A DNA stretch of 64,000 nt from Sophora flavescens (Eukaryota > Streptophyta > Magnoliopsida > Fabales > Fabaceae). The notes below the pieces were generated by a model, which was not told the DNA's origin, did not search any database, and saw nothing but the letters and a program-made list of their open reading frames with translations. Shown here one piece after another: positions 45,201-56,860 of this stretch (position 1 is the first letter of the stretch; each line of letters starts with the position of its first letter). Location: the NCBI GenBank assembly GCA_030762895.1, contig CM061062.1, positions 133,035,104 through 133,099,103 of the forward strand. Reading direction: 5' to 3'. A program made the translations under genes and the position numbers.

Positions 45201-46042
45201 TATATGACATAAAGAAGAAACTTTAGAAAAAGATGAAGTTTTTAAAGAAAAGAATACATGAGAGTATTGCCCTAAACAAGAGGAACAACTTTGATGAAGA
45301 ACACTTAGTGAAAAGAAGAAGAAAAACTAAAGCTTTGAAAGCTTGAAGTTAAGAAAAAGATGAAAACTTAAGGGTTTTAATGGAGTAGGAGAAAGGAAAG
45401 TGATGAAGTGAAGTTGATGAGTGATATTTATAGAGTAAGAGGGAGGGGGGCACAGTTTTGGAGAGGAAGAAGAAAAGAAAGAAGAAGAAAGAAGGTGGTT
45501 GCTTGTAGAGAGGTTAAAGAGTTAAGGTGATGTGGTGTGATTGGAGAGAGAAAGATGAAAAGTAAAATTTTGGAATAAGTAAGGATTTACTTTTTCTTAG
45601 ATGTGTCATAAGCATTTAATGAGGCTTCCCATCAAGCCTTTTCTCATCCTTTAGGATTCCTTTAACTGCTTAAATACGTAACCGGTTGCACATCCGATCG
45701 TATTTTCTGAAGGTTTCGTCCGGATAAAATATTATATTTTATTCCCGGGCAACAAAATTCGAAAATTTACCAAACCCACACAAAACATCATAAAAACACT
45801 AACCGTCTCGTTCACGAATTAAAATTTTGTCTCTAGCTCAGTAAACTTGTACCGGCAGAGAAAACGCAGACCGATTTTCGTCTAAATTTTCAATCGAAAA
45901 TTTTACTGTGACTTCACACGGTAAAACAACACAAGAAAATGATTTTACTTTAAATAAAATCATCCTCTGGATTTTATCAAAATTAAATACATTAAAGCAT
46001 GTATTTACTGATAAAGAAGCATACGAAAAACAGGGTGTTACA
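42213..46042 (-). repeat. 5' LTR of E2
   Basis: 3830 bp, TGTAACCCCC...GGGTGTTACA. The minus-strand TATA (reverse of 45424-45432) lies in a purine-rich setting. Short ORFs inside, such as 42469-42687, are identical in both LTRs but show no recognisable domain. Confidence 0.93.
44725..44892. repeat. AAATGACATAA minisatellite in the E2 5' LTR
   Basis: Same unit as 38870-39056 but about two units shorter, showing copy-number slippage since insertion. Confidence 0.9.
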
Positions 46043-47140
46043 CCAATTGTGAAGCTTAGCCAAGAAGGGAAAAGAGGAATCCGGGAGAATTGGGAACCAA
46101 GCTTGGAAAGGCATGGTGACTTAGTCTTCAGCTTTTGACCTTCTCTTTTAGTGAAACTTCCAGCTTGTAATGGATCTATTATTTGCCTTATTTCACAATA
46201 TATTTTTATTCATTTTCATTTCCATCGTGAGCTAAATTTCTTGAGCTAGGAATGTGATGATCTTATAATGAATGTGATGAAGTACATGTGAAATTTGTTT
46301 GCAGTAATTTAACCAAGTGATTTGCATGTTAAGTGATGGAAAATGAGAGTGATCAACTTATTTAAACAGCCCAAGTTTATTAATTTTGGAAGACATTAAT
46401 AAATGGAACCCTTGAGTTAATATGAGTTGAGTATTTAATTGGGAAATTATTTCACCTTGAATTGAATAGGAATATTCATTCAAGCTCATAGGTTACCTGA
46501 GACATTTTAATTGCAGATAAGCGTAATGAATTTGGGCTTAGGAATAAGGAGCATTTAATGAAACTTGTCTTAAAAAGTGTTGGAAAACACGTCAGCTTTT
46601 CTTCTCTGGAACCATTGCTGCAGCATTTGAGAGCATGTTTGACAAAACAGGATTTATAAGTGATTCTATTCCTAGATAATTTCCATTAAACAATCACACA
46701 CCTTACAAGTAACTTAATTTTACCTTTATTAAGTCATCTATAATTTGCTAAAAATCAAAATATTCCATTTACTTTTGCTACTTGTCTTGTGAATTTGCAC
46801 CCAAAGTTTCCTAACTTGATTAACCACTTTAAAACTTTAGAAATTACCCTACAATCCTCGTGGGAACGATCTTTTATCATTATTTTACTTGCTTGATTGT
46901 ATATACTTGCACATTGCACATTGCACATTTTGCACAACACCCTTGTTGGGGGAAGCACGACCGTGATCCCCTAGACAGAACATAACACATAAATAGAAAC
47001 AGGGGTGTTTCACCCCAAATGTCCTCAATGATGTAATAAGACACCAAACGAAGTAAAGACAAGCTAGAAGACTCAATGAAGATAAATAAATAACAAGCGA
47101 TAAGATGTTAAGACAGTAACGATGTGTTACCGCACGTTGT

Positions 47141-47395
47141 TGTACCTTGGTAGCCTAATGACCAAGGGGGCCTTGATGCTTAGTGATCAAGGTGTTGTTG
47201 ATGTTGTAACTTGGTAGCCTAGTGGCCAAGGGGGCCTCGATGCCAAGTGACCGAGGTGTTGATCTAGTGCTTATTGGCCAGAGTGTTAAATCAAATTAAA
47301 AGATTAAAGATAATGTTGAACCTTGGTAGCCTAGTGGCCAAGGGGGCCTCGATGCCAAGTGGTCGAGGTGTTGATGGTGATAAAACTTGGGTGAC
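47141..47395. repeat. Minisatellite in tract X
   Basis: Three diverged units share CTTGGTAGCCTAGTGGCCAA, GGGGGCCTCGATG and AAGTG(A/G)(T/C)CGAGGTGTTGATG. Starts are at about 47141, 47211 and 47322, with a partial fourth near 47385. Nothing coding. Confidence 0.85.
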
Positions 47396-48246
47396 CTAGT
47401 GGTCCAATCGGAGGTGGTGATTGTTTGATTATGTGCAGTGTTGCTCATGCATTCACGGATCAGAGATGTTTGTTGGGGATGCTCAACATAGGAGAGGTCG
47501 TCCGAGAGTAAGGCGATCTAGCCGTCCGTAGTGATTCATTAGAGTGTTAGGTGAATCTTCCCCCCCGGGGTGGTGCATCCGAGAGTAAGGTGTATCGGCA
47601 ATCCAATGGGTTCACCATGGTTTGGTGGACTGCCGGTGGTGGTGCTTAATGACCAATGTGGATATGTAACTCCTAAGTTAACATTCTGAGGTAGATTGGA
47701 TCCAGGTGCATAACGGAGTAGTAGTGCTGCATCACATAACATACTTTGTTTGAGATGATGCGAATGACGTTTATATGCTAGATGTTATTATGTTTTGATA
47801 TGCTGTGTATATGTGATGCATGCTCATCTTGCTAACTGTTTTCATGCCATTATGTTTTATACATGTTTCTTACTCCCCGTCTTTGTTGTTTGCTTTGCAT
47901 GTATCTTTTTGGTTATGCAGAGGACGGTGAGCAGCTTGATAAGGAGTGACTCTGAGGAGCCTCTACTTGTAGTCTCGGATTTTAGTTTATGTTGTTTATT
48001 TGAGATGTTTCAGACTATGGTTATACCAGCTCTGTAATGTGACATTGGGGTTGAGTTTCGTTATGTTTGTTATGTGTTTCTTTTTAAAAACATGTTTTAT
48101 TTTTCCGTATTAAGATTTTATTACAACGTGGTAACCTCTACCGTGGTTTTATTATTATGATATAATATGCATGTGTTCTCTTTCTTTCTTTTATTTTTAT
48201 CGCTCTTACGTGTTATGAATACATGCGGGATAGAGGGAGTCACATG

Positions 48247-48926
48247 TTCATTTTGACAACATTAATCCTATAAATCTTACTTTATCCGTTTTTGGCAAAG
48301 GTTTAAATCCGTAACCTATATATCGAATGCTTAATTATTAGGTGTCTTTTAAAAACTAATTTGGAAGCAATATCATTCTGCAAAGGTTTAATTTTAAAAT
48401 TTTTATATTATACGGTGTGTCTGGATACGTCTATAATGGATATTATAAACGTAACATTAAAAGTAATAACTTCATATGCAATTTTTTTATTGAAAAAATA
48501 TATACAACATTAATGACATAGAATCCACGAGAAGATTAGACTGAGCATCAAGTTTGAATTTAGTATCATATATATTTTGACATTAAAAGTAATAACTTCA
48601 TATGCAATTCCGTGATATGAAATAACTATTAATTTTATTGAAGTGGTATAATATAATATTTAAGCTTACCAAGTCAATAAGATGATTGTCAACGAATTTG
48701 TCAAGAATACATACACACCATACTCCTAAAAAATATTTAAAGAAAATGATCAGTCTTAAATAGTTTTTTTAATAATATATTTATTAATATGCCAAAGTGC
48801 CTATTCTATTTTTATTATTATTTTTATGTTTGTGGTCCAGAGAGGTCATATCACTATGGGTGGGATCAAGAAAGGGCTGGGACAGCGGGCGAGAATTAGG
48901 AAATGGGGGAGTGAATTGTGATGCAT
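48247..48926. repeat. Local duplication, block c, copy 2
   Basis: Matches 1207-1946 with indels, one of about 70 bp near 48595. It marks where the pre-insertion locus resumes after tract X. Confidence 0.8.
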
Positions 48927-50004
48927 GTTAGAAAATGGGGTCTGGTCTGCAACAAAGAAGAGAAGAACAAAGGTAATGCGCAATCTTCAAGGCGTGTAGG
49001 AACACTAGGCTTTAGGTTCGATTCGCCCCCACCAATCTCTCCTTGTAGATTGGATGCAATAGGTGTAACTGGCGAATCCCCTTCAGGATACAATGGAGAA
49101 CCATGGTTTGGTGTGCACACCCTAAACCAAGCGTATCGACAATGGCAGTTTACAGAACAATAGTCTCCTTAACTCTCTCTGCGCATAAGGGAGAAAAGAA
49201 GGTGATTTGGAGTGAAGAATGGTTGAGAGATTCTGATATTTTTTGTGTGTTTTCATGAATTCAGAGTGGTTCTATTTATAGACCAACCGATGCTTCTTTG
49301 TGAAGGAAAACAATTCTCCAAGAGTTTCACCAACAGTAAACTCTAACGGTTAAGTAAAATTTAGACCATGAAAATACAAGAAAAACCCGTTGTCCCCGTG
49401 GTCAGCAGTCCTGTCCCTTAACGTTTGGGTACTGGGTTCGAATCCTAATTCCACCCTTCTTAGATTTTTATTTTCTGCCGGTTATATAAAACTGGTCATA
49501 AAAATTCTAAAACAACCACCACATAGATTGCAACTAGCAACCTCATGTATTGTTGCAAGTGACACAACCACTGAACCAAGGCATCAATTTGCATAAAGTA
49601 TAAACCATTAATTTTATTTAACCATTAAGACTATCTAATATTTCAAACATGTATTTTGGAAATCTCTCACAATCCCCCACCATTTTCAAAATAAATTCAA
49701 ATCCCATTATTCTGAAAATCGCCTTCTTTCAGACAAAGGTATCTTGGGGATTTGAACCTTTGCTTAGTAAGCTATGGGTTTCACTCATCCTCGAATAAAG
49801 TGGTAGACAAGCTTTGAACCAAATATTCATTAGAACAAGCGTGCATGACTTACACATGAAATCTCGGTGCCATTGAACGACGTGTTAGTGTGATACATTT
49901 GGTAAGGCCTTGTGTCGTGTATCCTTCTTATGCTACAGAGTCAAGCCCTTTAACGTCAAGAAGCGGCCCCACTTCACTCTCATATAGGTGGACTTTACCA
50001 AAAG
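48927..50004. other. Unassigned intergenic DNA with SINE-like Pol III boxes
   Basis: No recognisable gene. On the + strand GGTTCGAATCC (49435-49445) is a good Pol III B box, with a weak A box at 49399. On the minus strand TGGTTCAGTGG (about 49571-49581) is a perfect-looking A box followed by a weak B box. These suggest two degraded tRNA-derived SINEs facing each other. The minus-strand frame at 48896-49120 is unrecognised. Confidence 0.35.
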
Positions 50005-52859
50005 TGTAACACCCTGTTTTTCCTATGTTGTTTGTAGCAGCAAATAGATATTTAAATGTCTTTATTTTAGATTAAACTCAGAGGATGATTTTAAATAAAC
50101 TAAAATCATTTTCTTGTGTTGTTACATCATTTGAAGTCACGGTAAAAATTTCGGTTGAAAATTCAGACGGAAGCCGATCTGCGTTTTCGCTGCCGGTACA
50201 AGTTTATTCTGTAGAAAACCTAATTTTGACCCTTGAACGAGGCAGTTAGTGTTTTTATTATGTTTCCTACAACCTTGGTTATTTTGAAAATTTTCGTTCA
50301 AAAATAAAATAAAATATTTTATTCGGGCGAAAACGTCGGAAAAATTTCGATCGGAAATGCAACCGGGTATGAAATGGAGCAGATTAGGGACCATAAAAGA
50401 AGTAAGTAGACATGATGGAAGAGGCTATGACACACTCTAAAAGTGTAATCATCACACTTTTCAAATTATAATACTATTTTAATCCAAAAGTTATTTCTCT
50501 CTCTTCCTCCATCCAATCAAGCATTAAACAACCAAGCTTGCCCAACAAGCTCTTCCTTACCCCCCTTGGCCGTGAGCTTTCCTTCCCCCCTCTATATATA
50601 CCCCTTTCATTTTCACTTCATCATCTTCCTCCTTTAACCTCCATTAAACCTTCATCTTCTTCTTTCTTCTAAAAGTTCAAGCTCTTAAAGCTTTAGTTTT
50701 TATTCATCTTTTCTACTTAATTTCTTTATTAAAGTTCTTCCTTACACTAAGGGTAATGCTCTCATATGAATATTTTTGCAAGTTTCATCTTTTATTTCTT
50801 AGTTTACTTTATATGTTCTTTATATGCTTTAAACTTCTAAAATCTCTCTAAAATGGTAGAAAACTTCTTTTGAGTTGAAACCACTTTCTATAGTCTTGTA
50901 TTAACTTATATTTTCATATACTAAGAGGTTGTGTAAAACAAACATCTCTACCCATCTCTTCCAATGAAGACCGAATGCTTGCATTTGTGACCTAGGAAGT
51001 TTTTGTTTCAACTTTTGGAATATGATCATGTGTTTGAGTTTCTAACTATCCCTTGATCTTGAATCTATAAATCTTGGAAGTTTTGATAGCTTGTTCCTAT
51101 GATGGTCGAAAATATGAATAAGTAAGCCTAGGATACTATGTTTCAACTTTCCAAGTATGATCATGGATTTAGAACTCTTAATACCTTGTGATTCTAAACC
51201 TAAGAGTTATTGTTAAAGAAAGAATATTTTCCTTATCATCCTATGATGGCCAAAACTTAGAGTTTTAGTGCTAGGATGTTTGAGTTTTTATTTTCCAAAA
51301 TGATCATGGACTTGAGCTCCATAAGATATTTGGATGCTAAGTCTAAGAGATTGGAATGTTTAAGTTTCCATTGTTTTCCAAGATGATCATGGACTTGAGC
51401 TCCATAAGATATTTGGATTCTAAGTCTAAGAGATTGGAATGTTTAAGTTTCCATTGTTTTCCAAGATGATCATGGACTTGAGCTCCATAAGATATTTGGA
51501 TGCTAAGTCTAAGAGATTGGAAAGTTTAAAGATTTATAGCCGATAAATCCTATGAAGCCTGAACCTAGAAGGTTATGGACCTAGGATACTTTGTTCTTAT
51601 TTTTCCAACATGATCATGGTTTTGAGCTCCTTAATACATATGGATGCTAAACCTAAGCGATTGGAAAGTTTAGTGAATGATATCCTACTTTACTAGCCTT
51701 GGCCGAATACCCTAAGTTTATAACTTAGTGGGATTTTAATTCAACTTTGTTAAATGATAATTGTTTATGAACTCCAAACACTTAAGGTCATAAATCCATG
51801 AGTTGTATAATTTTTGGGAATCTCTATTCCTAAGAACTAGTCTTGGCCGAACCTATACCTTGTGGTTTAGTGTTCTTGTTTGATTTTAAATTGTGATTTT
51901 GTGTTCATAACCTTAGACTTCCATCGCGGAGTAAACGAGGACGTTCGTGGTATACCTCTTCGAGCATCTAATCTCCTTACCTTCAACGAAGGTAAGAGGG
52001 GATTGCCTAGGGATATTCAATGACTATATGCATGTGTGTATGTGTTTGCTTGAGTGATTTGAATATTATTATGATGTGGAGCAAACACTTGAATGACTTG
52101 TTTACTTGAAATATTGTGATTATTACTTGAAGTTGATTATTACTTGCCTTAAAGTATTATGAGTTGTATATATGTGATGAATTGTCATTAACTGTGATAT
52201 TATTATTGGGAATATATTATTGTTGATTGAAGTTTGAGAAGCCGGACTTGAGTCTGTGCACAATGATTATAAGGATTAAATTCTTTAATAAGCCTTGAAT
52301 AAAGCTTTGAAAGTATTGGTTTCATTTATAAAAGTTCCTTGTTTAAAGTGCTTACTTCAAAAAGAATGACATTCTAGTTTTTAAAAGAAAGGAAGTGTTT
52401 TTAAGTCAATAGAGACTACCTTTTTGTGATCCAAAGTTTGTACGAGAGAAAACCTTTTTTGAACCATGTGTTTCATGAAGGAAAAACCCCTTTGAAAATA
52501 TTTGACTTTATTCCATCAAGGATTTCAAAAGCAAACGAATTTCCAAATGTTTTATAATAGACTTTGTAAAGGAAAAGATTTTCTCCTAAATGATTTAGAA
52601 ACGTTCCGGTTACTTGGATAAGTGACCGAGGTTTTATTTTGGTTTTGATTTTCACTGAGCAAAAAGTAAGCACATGTGAAAGAGAATACTGGTTCGCGAG
52701 ACGTCACCTCTAGTATTCAGTTATAAGCACGCGATCTGGGATCCGTGTCAAGAATTATGGACTAAGAGTCCTAATCGTGATATTATGGGCTAGGAGTCCT
52801 AATTTTGGAATTGAGAACTGTGTGTCCTAATTTCGTCGTTATGGGCTAGGAGTCCTTAT
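50005..52859 (+). mobile_element. Tekay-like LTR, + orientation, truncated on the right
   Basis: Begins TGTAACACCCTG, the transcript-sense start of the E2-type LTR, with TATATATA at 50593-50600. It shares short motifs with E2 but is clearly diverged. It breaks at GGAGTCCTTA (about 52858), where an oppositely oriented LTR begins. It forms the left arm of a large inverted repeat. Confidence 0.85.
51280..51540. repeat. About 85-bp tandem repeat in the Tekay-like LTR
   Basis: Three units contain GATCATGGACTTGAGCTCCA, TAAGATATTTGGAT and CTAAGTCTAAGAGATTGGAA. Mirror copies lie at about 55290-55560 in the opposite LTR. Confidence 0.88.
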
Positions 52860-55800
52860 TGTAACACCCACCCCCTAGGGCATTACTAAGTAACACATGC
52901 GGAAGTAAATTAAAAGATAATTTGCTGGTTGCTTTCGGAAAATTGTTTTCTTTTAAGTCAGAAAGCTGGGGTATAAATTTTTTTTCTTTAAGGATAACTC
53001 TGAAATTCATCATTCATACATTCAAAATGTAAAGTCACGTTCGTAACAAAGTTACCATGACATAAAAAATTTCTCTAGGTTTCCACTTTTGAAAGAAAAA
53101 GTTCAAACTACAGATGGATGTATATAACACTACATTTACCGACCTCTTTAGATATACAAACCCAACTCAGACTCCTAAGCTGGTCAATCTATCAAATATT
53201 CATTGGAGAGGTCCTCCAATCAGAATACTTTCCCAACCTCTAACACTAGGTCTTCAAGTGACTTAGAAAGACTCATTTGCAACATCGGTACTAGAGTACC
53301 AAGGTACTACAACAAAACCCGAAGAGACCTGATATAACTTTAAGAGTGAGACACCGGTAAATAGATATATCATACAATAACCATACACATGATACATACA
53401 ACACCTTGGCATATTATCATTTTAACATTACTCATAGGTAAACAACAAGTATTATTTCAGTGCGTCTCATACCCGAATCAATCAATTTTATAAAGATAAT
53501 GCATGACACTTCAATCATCAGGCTCTAAACTTAATCTCATAAGATACCATCACCATTTTATCATCAAGAAAGAAAGAGTTGATCAGGCTCATATGCCCTG
53601 TTTGGCAAGTTGTCTCCGTCACCTCATGCGCCCGGATCAACATCATCACGAATCCCTTATAACGGCCATTCGGATGTATACCTCATCGAATACCACATCT
53701 TAAGTGGGTACTCGGATAACTCAAGCACGTATGCTAAGGGGAAATGCATATGAATAAAATACTTATCATTATCGAGACTTTTCTTTGTGTTCACTCTTTT
53801 CCATTGTCGAAGCCCAAAGCTAACGACTATTCACAATTTTCATTACTTGAAAATCAATAACACAGGACACGCAGTCCGAGTACTCAATCACAACACCTTA
53901 GACCGATGCCGCAGTCCGAGGTTGTGGTCGTAGAAACAATTATAATTTTATCCATATTTTATTTCAACATGTTAAGGACTCCTAGCCCATAACAACGAAA
54001 TTAGGACACACAGTCCTCAATTCCAAAATTAGGACTCCTAGCCCATAATATCACGAATTAGTATTATTAGGACACACAGTCCTGAATGCTAGAGGTGACG
54101 TCTCACGAATTAGTATTCTCTTTCACATGTGCTTACTTTTCGCTCAGTGAAAATCAAAAACCAAAACAAAACCTCGGTCACTTATCCAAGTAACCGGAAC
54201 GTTTCTAAATCATTTAGGAGAAAATCTTTTCCTTTACAAAGTCTTTTATAAAACATTTGGAAATTCGTTTGCTTTTGAAATCCTTGATGGAATAAAGTCA
54301 AATATTTTCAAAGGGGTTTTTCCTCCATGAAACACATAGTTCGGAAAAAGGTTTTCTCTCGTACCAACTTTGGATCATAAAAAGGTAGTTTCTATAATAA
54401 AAAAAAAACACTTCAGCGTTTCTTTTCAAAACTAGAATATCATTCTGTTTGAAGTAAGCATTTTACACAAGGAACTTTTACGAATGAAACCAATACTTTC
54501 AAAGTTCTATTCAAGGCTTATTAAGGCTTTTAATCCTTATAATTATTGTGCACGGACTCAAATCCGGCTTCTCAAACTTCAATCAACAGTAATATATTCT
54601 CAACAATAATATCACAGTTAACGATAGTTCATCACATATATACAACTCATAATACTTTAAGACAGGTAATAATCAACTTCAAGTAATAATCACAATAGTT
54701 CAAGTAAACAAGTCATTCAAGTGTTTGATCCACATCATAATAATATTCAAATCACTCAAGTAAACACATACACACATGCATATAGTCATTGAATATCCCG
54801 AGGCAATTCCCTCTTACCCTTTGTGAAGGTAAGGAGATTAGATGCTCGAAGAGGTATGTCACGAACGTCCTCGTTTCCTCCGCGATGGAAGTCTAAGTTT
54901 ATGAACACGAAATCACAAGTTAAAATCAAACAAGAACACTAAACCATAAAGTATAGATTCGGCCAAGACTAGTTCTTAGGGTTAGAGATTCCCGAAAATT
55001 ATACAACTCATGGATTTATGATCCTTAAGCAATAGGAGTTCATAAAAAATGATCATTTAACAAAGTTGAATTAAAATCCCACTAAGTTATAAACTTAGGG
55101 TATTCGGCCAAGGCTAGTAAAGTAGGTTAGCATTCACTAAACTTTCCAATCTCTTAGGTTTAGCATCCATATGTATTAAGGAGCTCAAAACCATGATCAT
55201 TTTGGGAAAATAAGAACAAAGTTTCCTAAGTCCATAACCTTCTTGGTTCGGCCTTCATAGGATTTATAGGCTAGAAATCTTTAAACTTTCAAATTTCTTA
55301 GACTTAGCATCCAAATATCTTATGGAGCTCAAGTCCATGATCATCTTGGAAAACAATGGAAACTTAAACATTCCAATCTCTTAGACTTAGCATCCAAATA
55401 TCTTATGGAGCTCAAGTCCATGATCATCTTGGCAAAATGAAAGTAATACATACTAGCTTTAATAACATAGAATAAACAAGTTAGAAATCCTTAAACTTTC
55501 CAATTTCTTAGACTTAGCATCCAAATATCTTATGGAGCTCAATAACTCTTAGGTTTAGAATCATAAGGTATTAAGAGTTCTAAATCCATGATCAATACTT
55601 GGAAAGTTGAAACATAGTATCCTAGGCCTACTTCTTCATATTTTTCGGCCGTCATAGGAACAAGCTATCAAAACTTCCAAGATTTATAGATTCAAGATCA
55701 AGGGATATTTAGAAACTCAAACACATGATCATATTCCAAAAGTTGAAACAAAAACTTCCTAGGTCACAAATGCAAGCATTCGGCCTTCATTGGAAAAGAA

Positions 55801-56438
55801 GGATAGAGATTTTTGTTTTACACAACCTCTTAGTATGTGAAAATATAAGTTAGTACAAGACTATAGAAAGTGGTTTCAACTCGAAAGGAGTTTTCTACCA
55901 TTTTAGAGAGACTTTAGGAGTTTAAAGCATGTAAAGAACACATAAAGTAAACTAAGAAATAAAAGATGAAACTTGAAAAAAGATTTATATGAGAGCATTA
56001 CCCTTAGTATAAGGAAGAACTTTAATGAAGAACTTAAGTAGAAGAGATGAATAAAAACTAAAGCTTTAAGAGCTTGAACTTTTAGAAGAAAGGAAGTAGA
56101 TGAAGTTTTAATGGAGTTTTGGAGAAGGAAAGTGATGAAGTAAAAATGAGAGGTGTATATATAGAGAGGGGGAGAGTGGCATGAAATTGAGGAGAGAGGA
56201 ATGAGCTTGGAGAGCAAGTTTTGACCTTGTGCCTTGTTTGGTTTGAGAAGAGAGAGAACAAGTGGGTTTTTAGAATATAATGTTATATTTCAAAAAGTGT
56301 CATCATGACCCTTTTTTAGGGGGTAGCTTAGGCCATACCTCTAGTGAGTCACCTCACTCCCTTATCTCACCTCAAGCCTTTTATGTCTCCTATTCTGCTC
56401 CATTTCATACCCGGTTGTATTTCCGATCGTAATTCTTC
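52860..56438 (-). mobile_element. Tekay-like LTR, minus orientation, truncated at its 3' side in the window
   Basis: Starts TGTAACACCCACC (left edge) with the E2-type block TGCGGAAGTAAATTAAAAGA. 53968-56438 is the reverse complement of about 50336-52857. The right end breaks near TTCTTCC (56438) without the GGTGTTACA terminus, and no target duplication is seen. TATATATA at 56155-56163. Confidence 0.85.
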
Positions 56439-56860
56439 CTGTAAACACTGTTTAAAGAAGATGGACCTGAACCTATCAGGAAAAATACACATAAAGCTTG
56501 AAGCTATGAAGAGAAACCATCTGATCAATCATTACAACAATCATCTTACAAATGAAGAAGAATAGAGACACACATAAGAAGATGATTGAAGAATTCAAAA
56601 GATAAGATCAGACTGGTCAAATAGAAGACATAAGCTTAATTTATGAGAAGAATAAGACTCAAGATCAAGAACAAGTAGGTAATGGTCAAACCCATGGAAG
56701 AATGTTTTTCCTTTGGACTTACATTTGTATCTTGCTATTATTTATGATATAAGGCTTTTTCAGTTTATTATGTTGTTTGTTTAAACGTAGTAAAGTTCTT
56801 AGAATATAAAGTTCTGTTTAATAAAATATAAAGTATACGGCTTGATGGTGAGACGCTATT
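56439..56860. other. Unassigned AT-rich DNA
   Basis: About 420 bp between LTR remnants. I see no gene, terminal repeat or similarity to the rest of the window. Confidence 0.5.

Larger units (their letters stand above)
28823..46042 (-). mobile_element. E2: Tekay/Del-like gag-only retrotransposon (TR-GAG type)
   Basis: Ends TGTAACACCC...GGGTGTTACA, flanked by CCAAT at 28818-28822 and 46043-46047. It reads on the minus strand: 5' LTR 42213-46042, initiator-Met primer site, gag 40863-42029, remnant, polypurine tract, 3' LTR 28823-40206 (split by E3). The internal region is only about 2.0 kb, with gag but no protease, RT or integrase, against LTRs of about 3.8 kb. Elements with LTRs plus gag only are known as TR-GAGs and depend on relatives. 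Confidence 0.92.
8803..46939 (+). mobile_element. E1: Athila-like Ty3/gypsy retrotransposon, full but degenerate
   Basis: Flanked by the 5-bp target duplication CCCTT (8798-8802 and 46940-46944). LTRs start TGATAACC and end CACAACA or CGCAACA. The order is LTR, tRNA-Asp primer site, gag, protease, RT, RNase H, integrase, extra ORF, polypurine tract, LTR. The absence of a chromodomain, the tRNA-Asp primer site and the post-pol ORF fit the Athila branch. Removing nested elements leaves about 12.2 kb, a normal Athila size. Many frameshifts and stops make it non-functional. E4 interrupts the extra ORF and E2 interrupts the 3' LTR. Confidence 0.93.
28246..46939 (+). repeat. 3' LTR of E1, interrupted by E2
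   Basis: Pieces 28246-28822 and 46043-46939 join at CCAAT to give about 1469 bp, collinear with 8803-10372 apart from the 94-bp duplication. Differences are scattered substitutions, which indicates moderate age. Confidence 0.93.
6058..48246. mobile_element. Unclassified insertion tract X, broken by hAT and E1
   Basis: Compared with the duplicate at 541-1946, the second copy is interrupted from 6058 to 48246, and 134 bp (equivalent to 1073-1206) is missing at the junction. X survives as 6058-6731, 8347-8802 and 46945-48246, about 2.4 kb in all. The left part has near-palindromes (GAGCACGAC, TTAAGCATGATC) and a TATA-like TATAAATAG at 6161. The right part has a minisatellite and LTR-like terminal sequence. 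This suggests a solo LTR or a remnant of one in + orientation, but no clean TG...CA ends or 5-bp target duplication can be shown. Confidence 0.4.

Noticed and set aside
6058..48246. Calling tract X a complete solo LTR
   Set aside because: The flanks ACATC/ACATG only partly match, 134 bp of target is missing, and TG...CA ends cannot be fixed, so it is left unclassified.
49383..49455. Possible tRNA gene
   Set aside because: A B box is present but no acceptor, D or anticodon stems pair. A SINE remnant is more likely.
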